From contig JAPLTJ010000140.1 in assembly GCA_026398175.1 (NCBI GenBank), positions 1 through 54,633 of the forward strand: a stretch of 54,633 nt of DNA. Reading direction: 5' to 3'. The notes beneath the pieces were generated by a model. The model saw only the letters and a program-made list of their open reading frames with translations. It was not told where the DNA came from and ran no database searches. A program made the position numbers and the translations under genes. Positions 43,797 through 51,883 of the stretch are shown here, in pieces. Source of the stretch: Verrucomicrobiia bacterium (lineage in GTDB: Bacteria; Verrucomicrobiota; Verrucomicrobiia; Chthoniobacterales; UBA6821). Numbering within the stretch: the stretch's first letter is position 1; each line of letters opens with the position of its first letter.

Positions 43797-43799
43797 CCT

Positions 43800-44870
43800 A
43801 TGAAACCTGAATCCCGCACTTTTCTTAAAAACCTCCTCGAAACCCCCTCTCCTTCTGGCTTTGAAACCCATGGGCAAAAGCTCTGGGTCGATTATGTCAA
43901 ACCGTTTGCTGATCGCGTGGAAGTCGATGCCTACGGCAATGCCTTTGCTACGATTAATCCCGAGGGGTCGCCTAAAATTCTTTTGGCCGGACATGTGGAT
44001 GAAATCGGAATGATGATTTCTTACATCTCGGATGAAGGATTTCTTTATTTCAAAGGCATCGGAGGGATTGATCAGACGCTGGTGCGCGGGCAACGTGTCA
44101 TGGTTCATGGAGAAAAAGGAGCCGTTCCTGGGGTGACCGGACTTCTTGCGATTCATTTGCAAGAACCCGATGATCGTAAAAAAGTGCCGCCGCTTCATGA
44201 GATGTATATCGACATTGGCGCTTCCTCTCGCAAGGAAGCAGAGAAGCTCGTGAGCGTTGGAGATGCGGTGACCTACGCTGCTGGTTTTCAAGAGCTCGCT
44301 GGAGGACGCTTTGCCGCGCGGGGCTGTGACAATCGCATCGGTGCCTGGGCTGCCGCAGAGGCGCTGCGCCTAGTAGCCAAAGATCGAAAAAATTTAAAAG
44401 CCTGCGTTGTCGCTCTTTCTACGATTCAAGAAGAAAACGGACTCTACGGAGCCACGATGGCCGGCTATAGCATTCATCCCGATGTTGCGTTGGTCGTCGA
44501 TGTCACGCATGCCACCGACATTCCAAATTGCTCGAAGCCAAAATTTGGCGAAGTAAAACTCGGCAAGGGGCCAGTACTCAGCATTGGAAGCTCCAACCAT
44601 CCGGTCGTGAACGAGCGTCTACGTGGCGTTGCAAAAAAGGCAAAGATCGATCTGCAAGTGGAGACCAATCCTCGCTGGACCGGCACCGATGCCGATGCGA
44701 TTTTTTCTCAAAAGGGTGGCATTCCAACAACATCGATTGGCGTCCCCAATCGCTACATGCACTCACCCGTCGAGATGATTCAATCTTCGGATCTTCAAGA
44801 AACAGCCGAGCTACTAGCGGCGTTCTCATTGAGCGTGAAGAGAGGTGAAAAATTTGGTGTCAAACTTTAG
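43800..44870 (+). CDS. M42 family metallo-aminopeptidase
   Basis: A 356-residue dinuclear zinc peptidase of the M42 group (glutamyl aminopeptidase/tetrahedral aminopeptidase type), cytoplasmic, trimming small peptides as large oligomers. Metal ligands and neighbours are visible: G-H-V-D-E-I-G near residue 65, G-C-D-N-R-I-G near 178, I-Q-E-E-N-G-L-Y-G (catalytic Glu) near 211, V-V-D-V-T-H-A-T-D, and R-Y-M-H-S-P-V-E with the last His near 320. All are intact. It converges with pgpH over a shared hairpin. Confidence 0.93.
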   Translation: MKPESRTFLKNLLETPSPSGFETHGQKLWVDYVKPFADRVEVDAYGNAFATINPEGSPKILLAGHVDEIGMMISYISDEGFLYFKGIGGIDQTLVRGQRVMVHGEKGAVPGVTGLLAIHLQEPDDRKKVPPLHEMYIDIGASSRKEAEKLVSVGDAVTYAAGFQELAGGRFAARGCDNRIGAWAAAEALRLVAKDRKNLKACVVALSTIQEENGLYGATMAGYSIHPDVALVVDVTHATDIPNCSKPKFGEVKLGKGPVLSIGSSNHPVVNERLRGVAKKAKIDLQVETNPRWTGTDADAIFSQKGGIPTTSIGVPNRYMHSPVEMIQSSDLQETAELLAAFSLSVKRGEKFGVKL

Positions 44871-44892
44871 GATAGCTGCTTTGCAGCTATCC
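44870..44892. terminator. Bidirectional hairpin between convergent stops
   Basis: GGATAGCTGC-TTT-GCAGCTATCC: 10-bp stem, 3-nt loop. It overlaps the last base of the M42 peptidase stop and contains the pgpH stop. Same core as the hairpin behind purL. Confidence 0.6.
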
Positions 44893-46464
44893 TTCTGCTC
44901 CAGGAGCGGCCAAGGCCTGTTCCCGTTCCTCGCGTTTCTTGTAGGAGATGCGGCTGTGAAGCATTCCCAAGAGAGAGAGGACAATCGTATCGGTAACGAG
45001 GTGGAGTTCTTTCATCGTGATGTCACACTCATCGTACTGTCCATCATGCAAGCGTTCTTCGAGCAGATCATGAACAAGGTCATCGAGCCGTTGAGGCGTT
45101 GGTTTTTCCACGCTCCGAGAGGCGCTCTCTGCCGCATCGGCGAGGCCAATGATGGCGGCTTCTTTGGATTGAGGCTTCGGGCCCGGATAGCGAAAATTTT
45201 CGGCAGCGAGGTCAGGAATGTCTTGAGGACGAAGATTCATCATTTTTCCACCGAGGCGTGCATCTTCCTGTTGTTGCTGTGCACGCTGGAAAAAATAACG
45301 AATCATCGTCGTGCCATGATGTTGGCGAATGATGTCGATGATGCGCAGCGGAAGTTTGTTTTTTAAAGCGAGATCGACCCCTTCTTTGATGTGAGCGGAG
45401 ATGATCAGCGCGCTCATCGTCGGAGTGAGTGAGTCGTGAGGATTTTTTTCGGAGGAAATATTTTCAGTGAAATATTCTGGTTTGACCAATTTTCCAATGT
45501 CGTGAAAATAAGCGCCCACGCGGCAGATGGTCGTGTTGGCGCCGATGGCTTCTGCAGCTGGTTCTGCAAGTTGAGCCAAGGCAATACTATGTTGGTAGGT
45601 TCCTGGAGCTTCAACCGATAGACGGCGCAAGAGTGGATGATTTAAATCAGACATCTCGAGCCAGGAGATATCGGTCTTGATGCGGAAGACCGATTCCAAG
45701 ATTGGCAAGAGGCCACTGACTACAACCGCTGTGCAGAGGCCGCTTCCCACGGCGGTCATGCTTTGAAAAAAGAGGAGCGACCAAGGAATGTCTTTGACCG
45801 TGGCGCCTTCAAGGGGCCCCAGTCTTCCAAAAATTATAGCAAGAATGCCCGCCGCAACGCCGCTATAAATTCCAGCGCGGATGATGAGAGAACGACGGCG
45901 AACGTGGCGAGTAGCAACAACCGCCACCAAGCCGGTGATCAACGAAGTAATCATGAATAGCGGATGCGAGCCGCTAAAAAGAAAAGCAATCCAGAGGCTG
46001 CCGAAGAGCGTTGCGAAAAGGCCTTCACTTTTTCCGAGCAAGACGGAGAGGGCCAGCGGGGCAAAGGCGTACGGGAGAAGGAAAGGAACTACATTGGTGT
46101 AGAGTGTATCGTGGGCTCCGTGGAGGAGTAGAAATTTTAAAAGGACTCCTTGCGTGAGGAGGGCTCCAAAGACCAATGCCAAGCGTGAGTTGCTACGTAA
46201 GACCTCCGAACCGCTGATCCAAAGGTGTCCCAGCGCTGCCACAAAAATAAAAAGCGTGAGGCAAACACGCTGCGGGACAAAAGGATCTCTCCCATAAAAA
46301 TCGAGTACGCCAAATCCAATTCCAATCGCAATCAGGAGTAAGAGTTGGATGATCTTTGCTTTTTCTAGGAGGCGCAAAAATCTATTCCGCTCCACGCGAC
46401 GTCTGGTCTTGCCACAGGCAAGACCGCGAGCTGCTAACTGACGATGTTCAAAATATTTGACCAT
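44887..46464 (-). CDS. Membrane HD-domain phosphodiesterase (PgpH-like)
   Basis: A 525-residue protein with about seven membrane helices (residues 35-270) followed by a cytoplasmic HD domain: T-Y-Q-H-S-I-A-L-A, Y-F-H-D-I-G-K-L near 330, S-A-H-I-K-E-G, and R-Q-H-H-G-T near 385. This is the 7TMR-HD family, whose PgpH members hydrolyse cyclic di-AMP. Classical PgpH proteins are about 700 residues with a large outside sensor domain before the helices; here that domain is missing or cut to a few residues. It lies downstream of phoH on the same strand, a common pairing. The N-terminal R-G-L-A-C-G-K-T is encoded by a palindrome at 46405-46425. Confidence 0.82.
   Translation of the reverse strand: MVKYFEHRQLAARGLACGKTRRRVERNRFLRLLEKAKIIQLLLLIAIGIGFGVLDFYGRDPFVPQRVCLTLFIFVAALGHLWISGSEVLRSNSRLALVFGALLTQGVLLKFLLLHGAHDTLYTNVVPFLLPYAFAPLALSVLLGKSEGLFATLFGSLWIAFLFSGSHPLFMITSLITGLVAVVATRHVRRRSLIIRAGIYSGVAAGILAIIFGRLGPLEGATVKDIPWSLLFFQSMTAVGSGLCTAVVVSGLLPILESVFRIKTDISWLEMSDLNHPLLRRLSVEAPGTYQHSIALAQLAEPAAEAIGANTTICRVGAYFHDIGKLVKPEYFTENISSEKNPHDSLTPTMSALIISAHIKEGVDLALKNKLPLRIIDIIRQHHGTTMIRYFFQRAQQQQEDARLGGKMMNLRPQDIPDLAAENFRYPGPKPQSKEAAIIGLADAAESASRSVEKPTPQRLDDLVHDLLEERLHDGQYDECDITMKELHLVTDTIVLSLLGMLHSRISYKKREEREQALAAPGAEG
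46405..46425. repeat. Palindrome in the 5' end of pgpH
   Basis: GGTCTTGCC-ACA-GGCAAGACC, 9-bp stem and 3-nt loop. Its TTGCC-nnn-GGCAA core equals that at 4500-4512 and, without the loop, resembles 6286-6305. Confidence 0.8.
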
Positions 46465-46537
46465 GGAATTTATTCTAAAGAACGCTGATTTAAAAAAGAG
46501 ATTTTATTTTTGTTTGAGATCTAAAGCAAATACAGGC

Positions 46538-46693
46538 AAGTAAAGAGTAAAGGGTAAAGAGGGAAGAGTATTTTTTGATCGTTAATAAAATTAACATCTC
46601 GGAGTTCACATCTTAACAGAATTTATTTTTTAGAAAAAGTGATCATAGAAAAATTTGTCTCAGTACTCGTTACCCTTTACTCTTCACTCTTTA
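46538..46693. repeat. CTTTACT-type inverted arms between phoH and pgpH
   Basis: Left arm AAGTAAAGAGTAAAGGG onward (46538-46572) and inverse arm (TACCCTTTACTCTTCACTC, 46671-46693). The spacer has AATAAAATTAACATCTCGGA, closely matched at 54460-54482, so this family has a conserved inner part too. The right arm encodes the last residues of PhoH. Confidence 0.85.
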
Positions 46694-47664
46694 CTTCTTC
46701 CCCGCTGCTTCTGATACGCCTTAATGATAGTTTGAACGAGAGAATGTCGCACGACGTCCTTGTCTGTAAAATAGTGAAAACCAATGGAGGGTGTTTTTTT
46801 CAAAATAGCAACCGCTTCGAGGAGGCCGCTCGGTTTGTTTTTAGGCAAATCAATTTGCGTGCTATCACCCGTGATGATGCAACGCGAGCCTCGCCCGATG
46901 CGAGTGAGGAACATGAACATCTGTTCGGTGGTAGTGTTTTGAGCTTCATCCAAAATAATAAAAGCATTATTCAAGGTGCGTCCTCGCATGTAGGCTAGCG
47001 GCGCAATCTCGACGATGTTTTTGTCAATATAGCGCTGGATTTCTTCTGGCTCTAACATCTCGTGCAAGGCGTCATAGAGAGGACGGAGATAAGGAAATAT
47101 TTTTTCCTGTAGGACGCCCGGAAGAAACCCCAAAGCCTCGCCAGCTTCTACAGCAGGACGTGTTAAAATAATGCGGCTCACTTTTTCTTGCTTCAAAGCA
47201 GAGACCGCTTTCGCCACCGCGAGGTAGGTTTTTCCAGTTCCTGCTGGGCCCAACCCAAAAGTGATATCGTGTTGATCGATCTGCTCGATGTAAGCGTGTT
47301 GCGATTCTGTCTGCGCGATGACGGGAGGTTTGCGTGGAGAACAAAAAATGCGATCGCGTGCCTTTGGCTCTGAATCAAAAGCTGACTGATGAAGAGCATC
47401 TAAAAAATCATAGGGACCGATGACCGTGTCTCGTTGGTCGAGTTGCTGAAGGTGATTGAAAGTCCAGGCAGCACGCTTGATGGCAGCGGAAGAGCCTACA
47501 AAGCGGATCCAACCATCACGCGTGGTTACCGTAATAGCGAGGACTTCTTCCATCGTGCGGAGCAACTTTTCATCATCATGATAGAGATTGCGCAGCAGAC
47601 GCGGATCGTCGAATTCTAGGGTGAACGATTTCTGCGCTGGGGGCTGGAGGCTGGAGGAATTCAC
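46684..47664 (-). CDS. PhoH-like ATPase
   Basis: A 326-residue PhoH family protein, an ATPase linked to RNA processing and often paired with ybeY and pgpH. Walker A (G-P-A-G-T-G-K-T) is near residue 140, the P-G-V-L-Q-E-K-I-F-P-Y-L block and Walker B (F-I-I-L-D-E-A-Q-N) follow, and G-D-S-T-Q-I-D is intact. The only plausible start is GTG at 47664, inside a repeat (C-C-C-T-G-T-G-A-A-T followed by CTCCAGC heptads), giving the leader M-N-S-S-S-L-Q-P-P-A-Q. The C-terminus is also repeat-derived. The ybeY gene is not adjacent. Confidence 0.88.
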   Translation of the reverse strand: MNSSSLQPPAQKSFTLEFDDPRLLRNLYHDDEKLLRTMEEVLAITVTTRDGWIRFVGSSAAIKRAAWTFNHLQQLDQRDTVIGPYDFLDALHQSAFDSEPKARDRIFCSPRKPPVIAQTESQHAYIEQIDQHDITFGLGPAGTGKTYLAVAKAVSALKQEKVSRIILTRPAVEAGEALGFLPGVLQEKIFPYLRPLYDALHEMLEPEEIQRYIDKNIVEIAPLAYMRGRTLNNAFIILDEAQNTTTEQMFMFLTRIGRGSRCIITGDSTQIDLPKNKPSGLLEAVAILKKTPSIGFHYFTDKDVVRHSLVQTIIKAYQKQRGRSKE

Positions 47665-47810
47665 AGGGATGGAAGGGATAAAAGCAAAAAGATTAACCGC
47701 TAAATTCGCTAAAAGGCGCTAAACATAGAGCTGGCCAGAGGGCCGCTGGATTAAATGCCGAAGGCAGTCGATCCGGCGGCTGCCACGCAGCACGTATTCT
47801 GTGAATTTCT
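47641..47810. repeat. Repeat-rich gap upstream of phoH
   Basis: Holds CTGGAGG heptads (within the phoH leader codons), an ATTCACAGGGATGGAAGGGA segment (47656-47675) shared with 50282-50311, a run of CGCTAAA units (47697-47720), and CTGTGAATTTC (about 47799) as the inverse of the start. About 130 bp without a gene. Confidence 0.65.
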
Positions 47811-48290
47811 TCACTTCTTCACCTTGTCTTTATATCCATAGACGAGCGCCCAATGAGTTCTCTCTTCCGGAGATTGGTGAATTTGAACAATGGCAAAATA
47901 GGTGCCCGTGTTTTTAGGAATGATGTAAGCACCAGCAGCGCTGAAATGTTTTTTATCATTCGGTTTTTGCCAGCTTTCCGTCTCGGCTAATTTTCCCTCT
48001 TCGTCATAGAGGTGAACCGAGACGACAGCTGTTTTGACGTCCGAGCCCAAGACAAACCAATATTCATTTCCTTTGAAAAGTTGAGCCGTAACGGCTTGAC
48101 TATCGTTGACTCCTAGATCGCCGCCCCAAGCATCTTTACGGAAAGCGTACTGCTTGTGATAGGGCAAGGCTGCTTCGTAAGCAAACGAGAGTGCATCATC
48201 AACCGTGGCTTTAACAACGGCAATAGTCGCCATCATCCCTGCCAGAAAAAGAAGGGATCGAGTAAAACGGAATGGAAGATGCGATCTCAC
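47811..48290 (-). CDS. Exported hypothetical protein
   Basis: A 159-residue protein with an N-terminal hydrophobic segment (L-L-F-L-A-G-M-M-A-T-I-A-V-V-K-A) that looks like a signal peptide. The mature part is beta-rich with aromatic residues (Y-W-F-V-L-G-S, V-S-V-H-L-Y-D-E, T-G-T-Y-F-A-I-V-Q-I), suggesting a small beta-sandwich in the periplasm. No family is recognised. It follows the next exported protein gene after 4 bp on the same strand, so the two are probably co-transcribed and may act together. Confidence 0.65.
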   Translation of the reverse strand: MRSHLPFRFTRSLLFLAGMMATIAVVKATVDDALSFAYEAALPYHKQYAFRKDAWGGDLGVNDSQAVTAQLFKGNEYWFVLGSDVKTAVVSVHLYDEEGKLAETESWQKPNDKKHFSAAGAYIIPKNTGTYFAIVQIHQSPEERTHWALVYGYKDKVKK

Positions 48291-48294
48291 AAAA

Positions 48295-49161
48295 TTAAGA
48301 AGTCTTATTAATGAGGGCCACTATTTCACTAGTCAAGCTGTGAATTTTTTGAATCTTCTCTCGGGTAATAACATGATTTTTTTCCTTAATGATCGGTGTG
48401 ATTTCATCTAATACTTTTTCGATACGGAAGACCAAAATATTTTTGCGAAGTCGTGGAGACATGCCATTAATGGAGCGTTTAAAATAGCGAACGAGTTCTG
48501 GCTGATGGAGTAGTTCTGCGCCATCGGAAGTATACTTATCATCGACGATGGCGGTGAGGACATCGGTGCCACGGAGCCATCCGCCAAGACTGACCAATTG
48601 AGCCAAATTTCTATCGTTCATTTCATTCATGGCTGCTTGGACATCACTGCGTGCTCGGTCAAACTCCGAGCGAACGCCACGCCAATCGCGGGCATCGGCC
48701 TTTTGAATGATGCTCTTACTGTGAGAGATGACGGCCTTGCGAACGTTCACTGCTTCAGCAAGTGAAAGGACGTCGCGACCCAAGTCTTTCACGCGTTCCG
48801 CATCTTCGGCTTCCACGGCAACGAATCCTTCCGCAATGACAGAGCCCAAAAGCAGGGCAATTTGGGAGGGTTCTTCCGGTGTTCGTGTTTTATTCACACG
48901 AAGTTGAGCTTTCCAATTGGGATTACCCAACTTGTCGAGCACCGAAAAAATTTCACTTGGGACAGGAACAACAACATCATCCACAGAGTCAGCAGGAAAG
49001 TCAGCAAGGTTCAGCGATAGTGGGGGTGAACTCGCTTGTTGTGCGGCAGTCTGCTTTGCGGGAGCAGCTGGAGCGATAGGTTGTGGCAACGGTGTCTGTT
49101 CGGACGTTGCTAACAAATGAGTGAGCGAGGCCAGAAAAAATGATAAGAAATTTTTTTTCAT
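48295..49161 (-). CDS. Exported helical hypothetical protein
   Basis: A 288-residue protein from the ATG at 49161 (signal peptide M-K-K-N-F-L-S-F-F-L-A-S-L). A Pro/Ala/Gln-rich linker (residues 22-50) leads to a mainly helical domain with many Asp, Glu and Arg residues. No catalytic motif is apparent. It is the first gene of a pair with the exported protein downstream. Similar proteins are, from memory, seen in Verrucomicrobiota, but I cannot name a family. Confidence 0.65.
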   Translation of the reverse strand: MKKNFLSFFLASLTHLLATSEQTPLPQPIAPAAPAKQTAAQQASSPPLSLNLADFPADSVDDVVVPVPSEIFSVLDKLGNPNWKAQLRVNKTRTPEEPSQIALLLGSVIAEGFVAVEAEDAERVKDLGRDVLSLAEAVNVRKAVISHSKSIIQKADARDWRGVRSEFDRARSDVQAAMNEMNDRNLAQLVSLGGWLRGTDVLTAIVDDKYTSDGAELLHQPELVRYFKRSINGMSPRLRKNILVFRIEKVLDEITPIIKEKNHVITREKIQKIHSLTSEIVALINKTS

Positions 49162-49179
49162 GGAATGGCACAACTATAG

Positions 49180-49258
49180 GCAAGTGAAGAGTAAAGAGTA
49201 AAGAGCGAAGGGAGCGTGGTCTTCACTCTTTACCCTTTACTCATTACCCTTTACTCTT
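49180..49258. repeat. CTTTACT-type inverted arms upstream of hldA
   Basis: GTGAAGAGTAAAGAGTAAAG (49182 on) faces CTTTACCCTTTACTCATTAC (49228-49247) with a very short spacer, giving a compact hairpin. It ends within 6 bp of the hldA ATG, leaving no room for a separate ribosome binding site. Confidence 0.85.
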
Positions 49259-49264
49259 CCCTCG

Positions 49265-50266
49265 ATGGATTCCAAAAGATTACAACACATTCTAACGCAC
49301 GCTTCTCAAAAAAAGATCCTCGTTCTAGGGGATCTGATGTTAGATGAATTTGTTTGGGGGAATGTGATGCGCATCTCTCCAGAAGCGCCAGTTCCGGTCG
49401 TTGAGGTTCAGCGAGAATCGAGTTATCCTGGAGGCGCTGCGAACGTCGCGCGAAATTTGAGGCAATTTTGCAATGAGGTGCATGTGCTGGGGAGCATTGG
49501 TTGTGATCGTGCTGGGGAAAAATTGACATCGCTGATGGATGAAGAGGGATTGCAGACGGATGGTTTGATTGCGATGGAAGAGACGCCGACAATTGTGAAA
49601 ACACGGATCATTGCGCAGCATCAGCAAGTCGTCCGGGTTGATCGTGAAAAAAAAATGTCGCCTACTTCTGAAATGTTGCAAATAGCCATTGAACGCGCGG
49701 CCCAGCTCCTTCCTTGCGTTGACGCCATTCTTTTTGAAGATTATGGAAAAGGATTTTTGCAACAGGAGATCGTGGATGCCATTCTTCAGCAAGCCGCTGG
49801 CAAAATCATCACCTGCGACCCTCATCCTCAACACCCTCTCGCATGGCGTGGGCTCGATGTGATCAAACCGAATCGGACGGAGGCTTTTGCCGCAGTAGGA
49901 ATTCCGTGGGCCCCTCCAGTCACTCCTCCGCTTCAAGATCAAGCGCTCTTGTCCGTTGGGGAGAAGCTCCTGCAGCGATGGAGTTCCAAAGCACTCCTCA
50001 TCACGTTAGGAGAACAAGGGATGATGCTGTTCCGACAAGGTCATTCTCCCTATCACACGCCCACTCGAGCTCAAGAAATTTATGATGTCTCTGGAGCTGG
50101 TGATACGGCCATTGCGCTTTACACGGTGGGCCTCGTGGCAGGGGCCACGCCAGAAGAGGCTGCTGAACTCGCCAATCATGGTGCTGGCATCGTCGTCGGC
50201 AAACTGGGAACGGCCACTTGTTCGCCGGAAGAATTGACGGGAAGTTTTCTAAAAATCACGGAGTGA
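49265..50266 (+). CDS. hldA: D-glycero-beta-D-manno-heptose-7-phosphate kinase
   Basis: Phosphorylates heptose 7-phosphate at C1 in ADP-heptose synthesis for lipopolysaccharide. A 333-residue PfkB-type kinase matching the N-terminal domain of HldE (RfaE): V-L-G-D-L-M-L-D-E-F-V-W-G, P-G-G-A-A-N-V-A-R-N-L, D-P-H-P-Q-H, K-P-N-R-T-E and the anion-hole D-V-S-G-A-G-D-T-A near residue 278. The C-terminal adenylyltransferase domain of HldE is absent, so a separate HldC is expected elsewhere. It is followed by gmhB and kdsB on the same strand. Confidence 0.9.
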   Translation: MDSKRLQHILTHASQKKILVLGDLMLDEFVWGNVMRISPEAPVPVVEVQRESSYPGGAANVARNLRQFCNEVHVLGSIGCDRAGEKLTSLMDEEGLQTDGLIAMEETPTIVKTRIIAQHQQVVRVDREKKMSPTSEMLQIAIERAAQLLPCVDAILFEDYGKGFLQQEIVDAILQQAAGKIITCDPHPQHPLAWRGLDVIKPNRTEAFAAVGIPWAPPVTPPLQDQALLSVGEKLLQRWSSKALLITLGEQGMMLFRQGHSPYHTPTRAQEIYDVSGAGDTAIALYTVGLVAGATPEEAAELANHGAGIVVGKLGTATCSPEELTGSFLKITE

Positions 50267-50281
50267 GGTTTTGGAAAAGAG

Positions 50282-50434
50282 ATTCACAGGGATGGAAGCG
50301 ATGGAAGGGATGTAAGAATTTTTATAAAGCAAAATAATAATTTCAAAAATGCCGTTAGCATTTCTTAAGATCTAATTTCCAAAAATCAAAAACTATTTTT
50401 TCCTATCCCTTCCATCGCTTCTATCCCTGTGAAT
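50282..50434. repeat. CAGGGATGGAAG-type inverted arms between hldA and gmhB
   Basis: ATTCACAGGGATGGAAGCGA (50282 on, 30 bp) and its near-perfect inverse (50405-50434, two mismatches) enclose about 93 bp of AT-rich sequence. The right arm ends in CCCTGTGAAT, whose GTG at 50429 is the start codon of gmhB. Tandem CTCTAGC units follow inside the gene. Confidence 0.88.
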
Positions 50435-51037
50435 GCTTCTTCCTCTAGTCTCCAGTCTCTAGCCTCTAGCCCCCCGCTCCGTCCCGCGCTTTTTTTTGAT
50501 CGTGATGGAACGTTGATGAAAGAAGTCGATCATTGCCATCGTCCTGAAGATGTTCATGCCATTGAGGGAGCTGCGGCATTCTTAGCAAAAACACGCGCGC
50601 TCGGCTGGCTGCACGTCATTATCACGAACCAGAGTGGGATTGGGCGCGGCTATTTTACAAAAACTGAATTTGATTCCGTTCAAGAAGAATTGCAGCGCCA
50701 GCTCAACGGACTGATCGATGGTGTTTACATGTCACCTGGCATGCCGGGCTCCAACTCCACCCGACGCAAACCGGCCCCTGGGATGATTTGGGAAGCCTCG
50801 CAAGACTTCAACATCGATCTGCCGCGCTCCTTCATGATTGGGGACCGCTCGAGTGACATTGAAGCTGGACGTGCGGCAGGATGCCGCACGATTTTAGTTT
50901 TGACCGGTTATGGAAAAGAGCATCGTGATTGCGGAGCCGATTTTATTGTTGAAGATGTGACCGAGGCGCTGGAGTGGATTTTAGAGGAAACTGAAGGAAT
51001 GGCCACAAAGAACACAAAGAAATCAAAGAAGAATTAA
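50429..51037 (+). CDS. gmhB: D,D-heptose 1,7-bisphosphate phosphatase (GmhB-like)
   Basis: A 202-residue HAD-family phosphatase removing the C7 phosphate of heptose bisphosphate. Motifs: F-F-D-R-D-G-T (nucleophile Asp), I-T-N-Q-S-G-I-G-R-G, R-R-K-P-A-P-G-M and I-G-D-R-S-S-D-I-E-A-G. The Cys/His zinc loop before R-K-P in well-studied GmhB proteins is missing (M-S-P-G-M-P-G-S-N-S-T instead), as in some other HisB-N-like phosphatases. The only in-frame start upstream of the catalytic motif is GTG 50429 in a repeat, giving leader M-N-A-S-S-S-S-L-Q-S-L. The C-terminal A-T-K-N-T-K-K-S-K-K-N comes from a CTTTGTG repeat. Confidence 0.85.
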   Translation: MNASSSSLQSLASSPPLRPALFFDRDGTLMKEVDHCHRPEDVHAIEGAAAFLAKTRALGWLHVIITNQSGIGRGYFTKTEFDSVQEELQRQLNGLIDGVYMSPGMPGSNSTRRKPAPGMIWEASQDFNIDLPRSFMIGDRSSDIEAGRAAGCRTILVLTGYGKEHRDCGADFIVEDVTEALEWILEETEGMATKNTKKSKKN

Positions 51038-51076
51038 AGGCAGTTTTTTCTTTGATTTCTTTGTGTTCTTTGTGGC
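51002..51076. repeat. CTTTGTG-type perfect hairpin
   Basis: Perfect 29-bp arms (GCCACAAAGAACACAAAGAA onward, 51002-51030; inverse 51048-51076) with a 17-nt loop. The left arm encodes the gmhB C-terminus and the right arm is the leader of kdsB. The stem could end transcription or modulate kdsB expression. Confidence 0.92.
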
Positions 51077-51100
51077 TAATTTTCTTTTTACTTTTCTGTT

Positions 51101-51883
51101 ATGAAGTCTCTCAAAAAATCAGCTTCTTCTGTCGCTCTCATCATCCCCGCGCGTTGGGGATCGACCCGCTTTCCCGGGAAACTCTTGCATCCGCTGGCCG
51201 GGAAGCCTTTGCTGCAGCATGTTTGGGAGCGATGTCAGAAGGCACGTACCATCGATCGGATCATCATTGCTACCGATGATCGACGAATCAAAGAAGTGGC
51301 GACGGCTTTTGGGGCCGAGGTTGTGATGACTTCCGTAAAGCATCAATCGGGAACCGACCGCATTGCTGAAGCGGTGCAAAAATTAGAAAAAAAAGGAACG
51401 TCAAATTTTTCTCACGTGATCAATGTGCAGGGAGATGAGCCGCTCATTGATGCGTGCCTCATTGATCGTCTTGCCAAAACAATGCTGCAAGATCCCGAGG
51501 TAGAGATGATCACCGCAGGGACGCCGCTCGGCGATGAGATTCATCGGAACGATCCCAATGTTGTTAAAGTTGTTCTCGATCAGAAAAAAAATGCGCTCTA
51601 CTTTTCGCGAAGCCTTATTCCTTACCATCGTGATCCTCACGATTCCAAGTCAGCCGTACAGCCGCTCTTGCACTTGGGAGTTTATGGTTTTCGAAAAGAC
51701 ATTTTAAAAAAATATGTCCGCTATCGCCCCTCTCCTCTCGAGCGTTGTGAAAAGCTAGAGCAGCTGCGAGCGCTCGAACATGGAATTAAAATTCGTGTTC
51801 TCTCCACAAGCCACCGCGCGCTCGGAGTCGATACGCCGGAGGATGCTAAGCGAATAGAGTCTTATTTTCATAAGACGTGTTAA
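51101..51883 (+). CDS. kdsB: 3-deoxy-manno-octulosonate cytidylyltransferase
   Basis: Activates KDO with CTP to CMP-KDO, the donor for the lipid A inner core. The 260-residue protein has I-I-P-A-R-W-G-S-T-R-F-P-G-K near the N-terminus, the Q-S-G-T-D-R-I-A-E-A segment, N-V-Q-G-D-E-P-L near residue 107 (metal-binding Asp) and the closing G-V-D-T-P-E-D. Full length. Third gene of the hldA-gmhB-kdsB lipopolysaccharide series; its end overlaps the convergent tilS end by 4 bp. Confidence 0.95.
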   Translation: MKSLKKSASSVALIIPARWGSTRFPGKLLHPLAGKPLLQHVWERCQKARTIDRIIIATDDRRIKEVATAFGAEVVMTSVKHQSGTDRIAEAVQKLEKKGTSNFSHVINVQGDEPLIDACLIDRLAKTMLQDPEVEMITAGTPLGDEIHRNDPNVVKVVLDQKKNALYFSRSLIPYHRDPHDSKSAVQPLLHLGVYGFRKDILKKYVRYRPSPLERCEKLEQLRALEHGIKIRVLSTSHRALGVDTPEDAKRIESYFHKTC

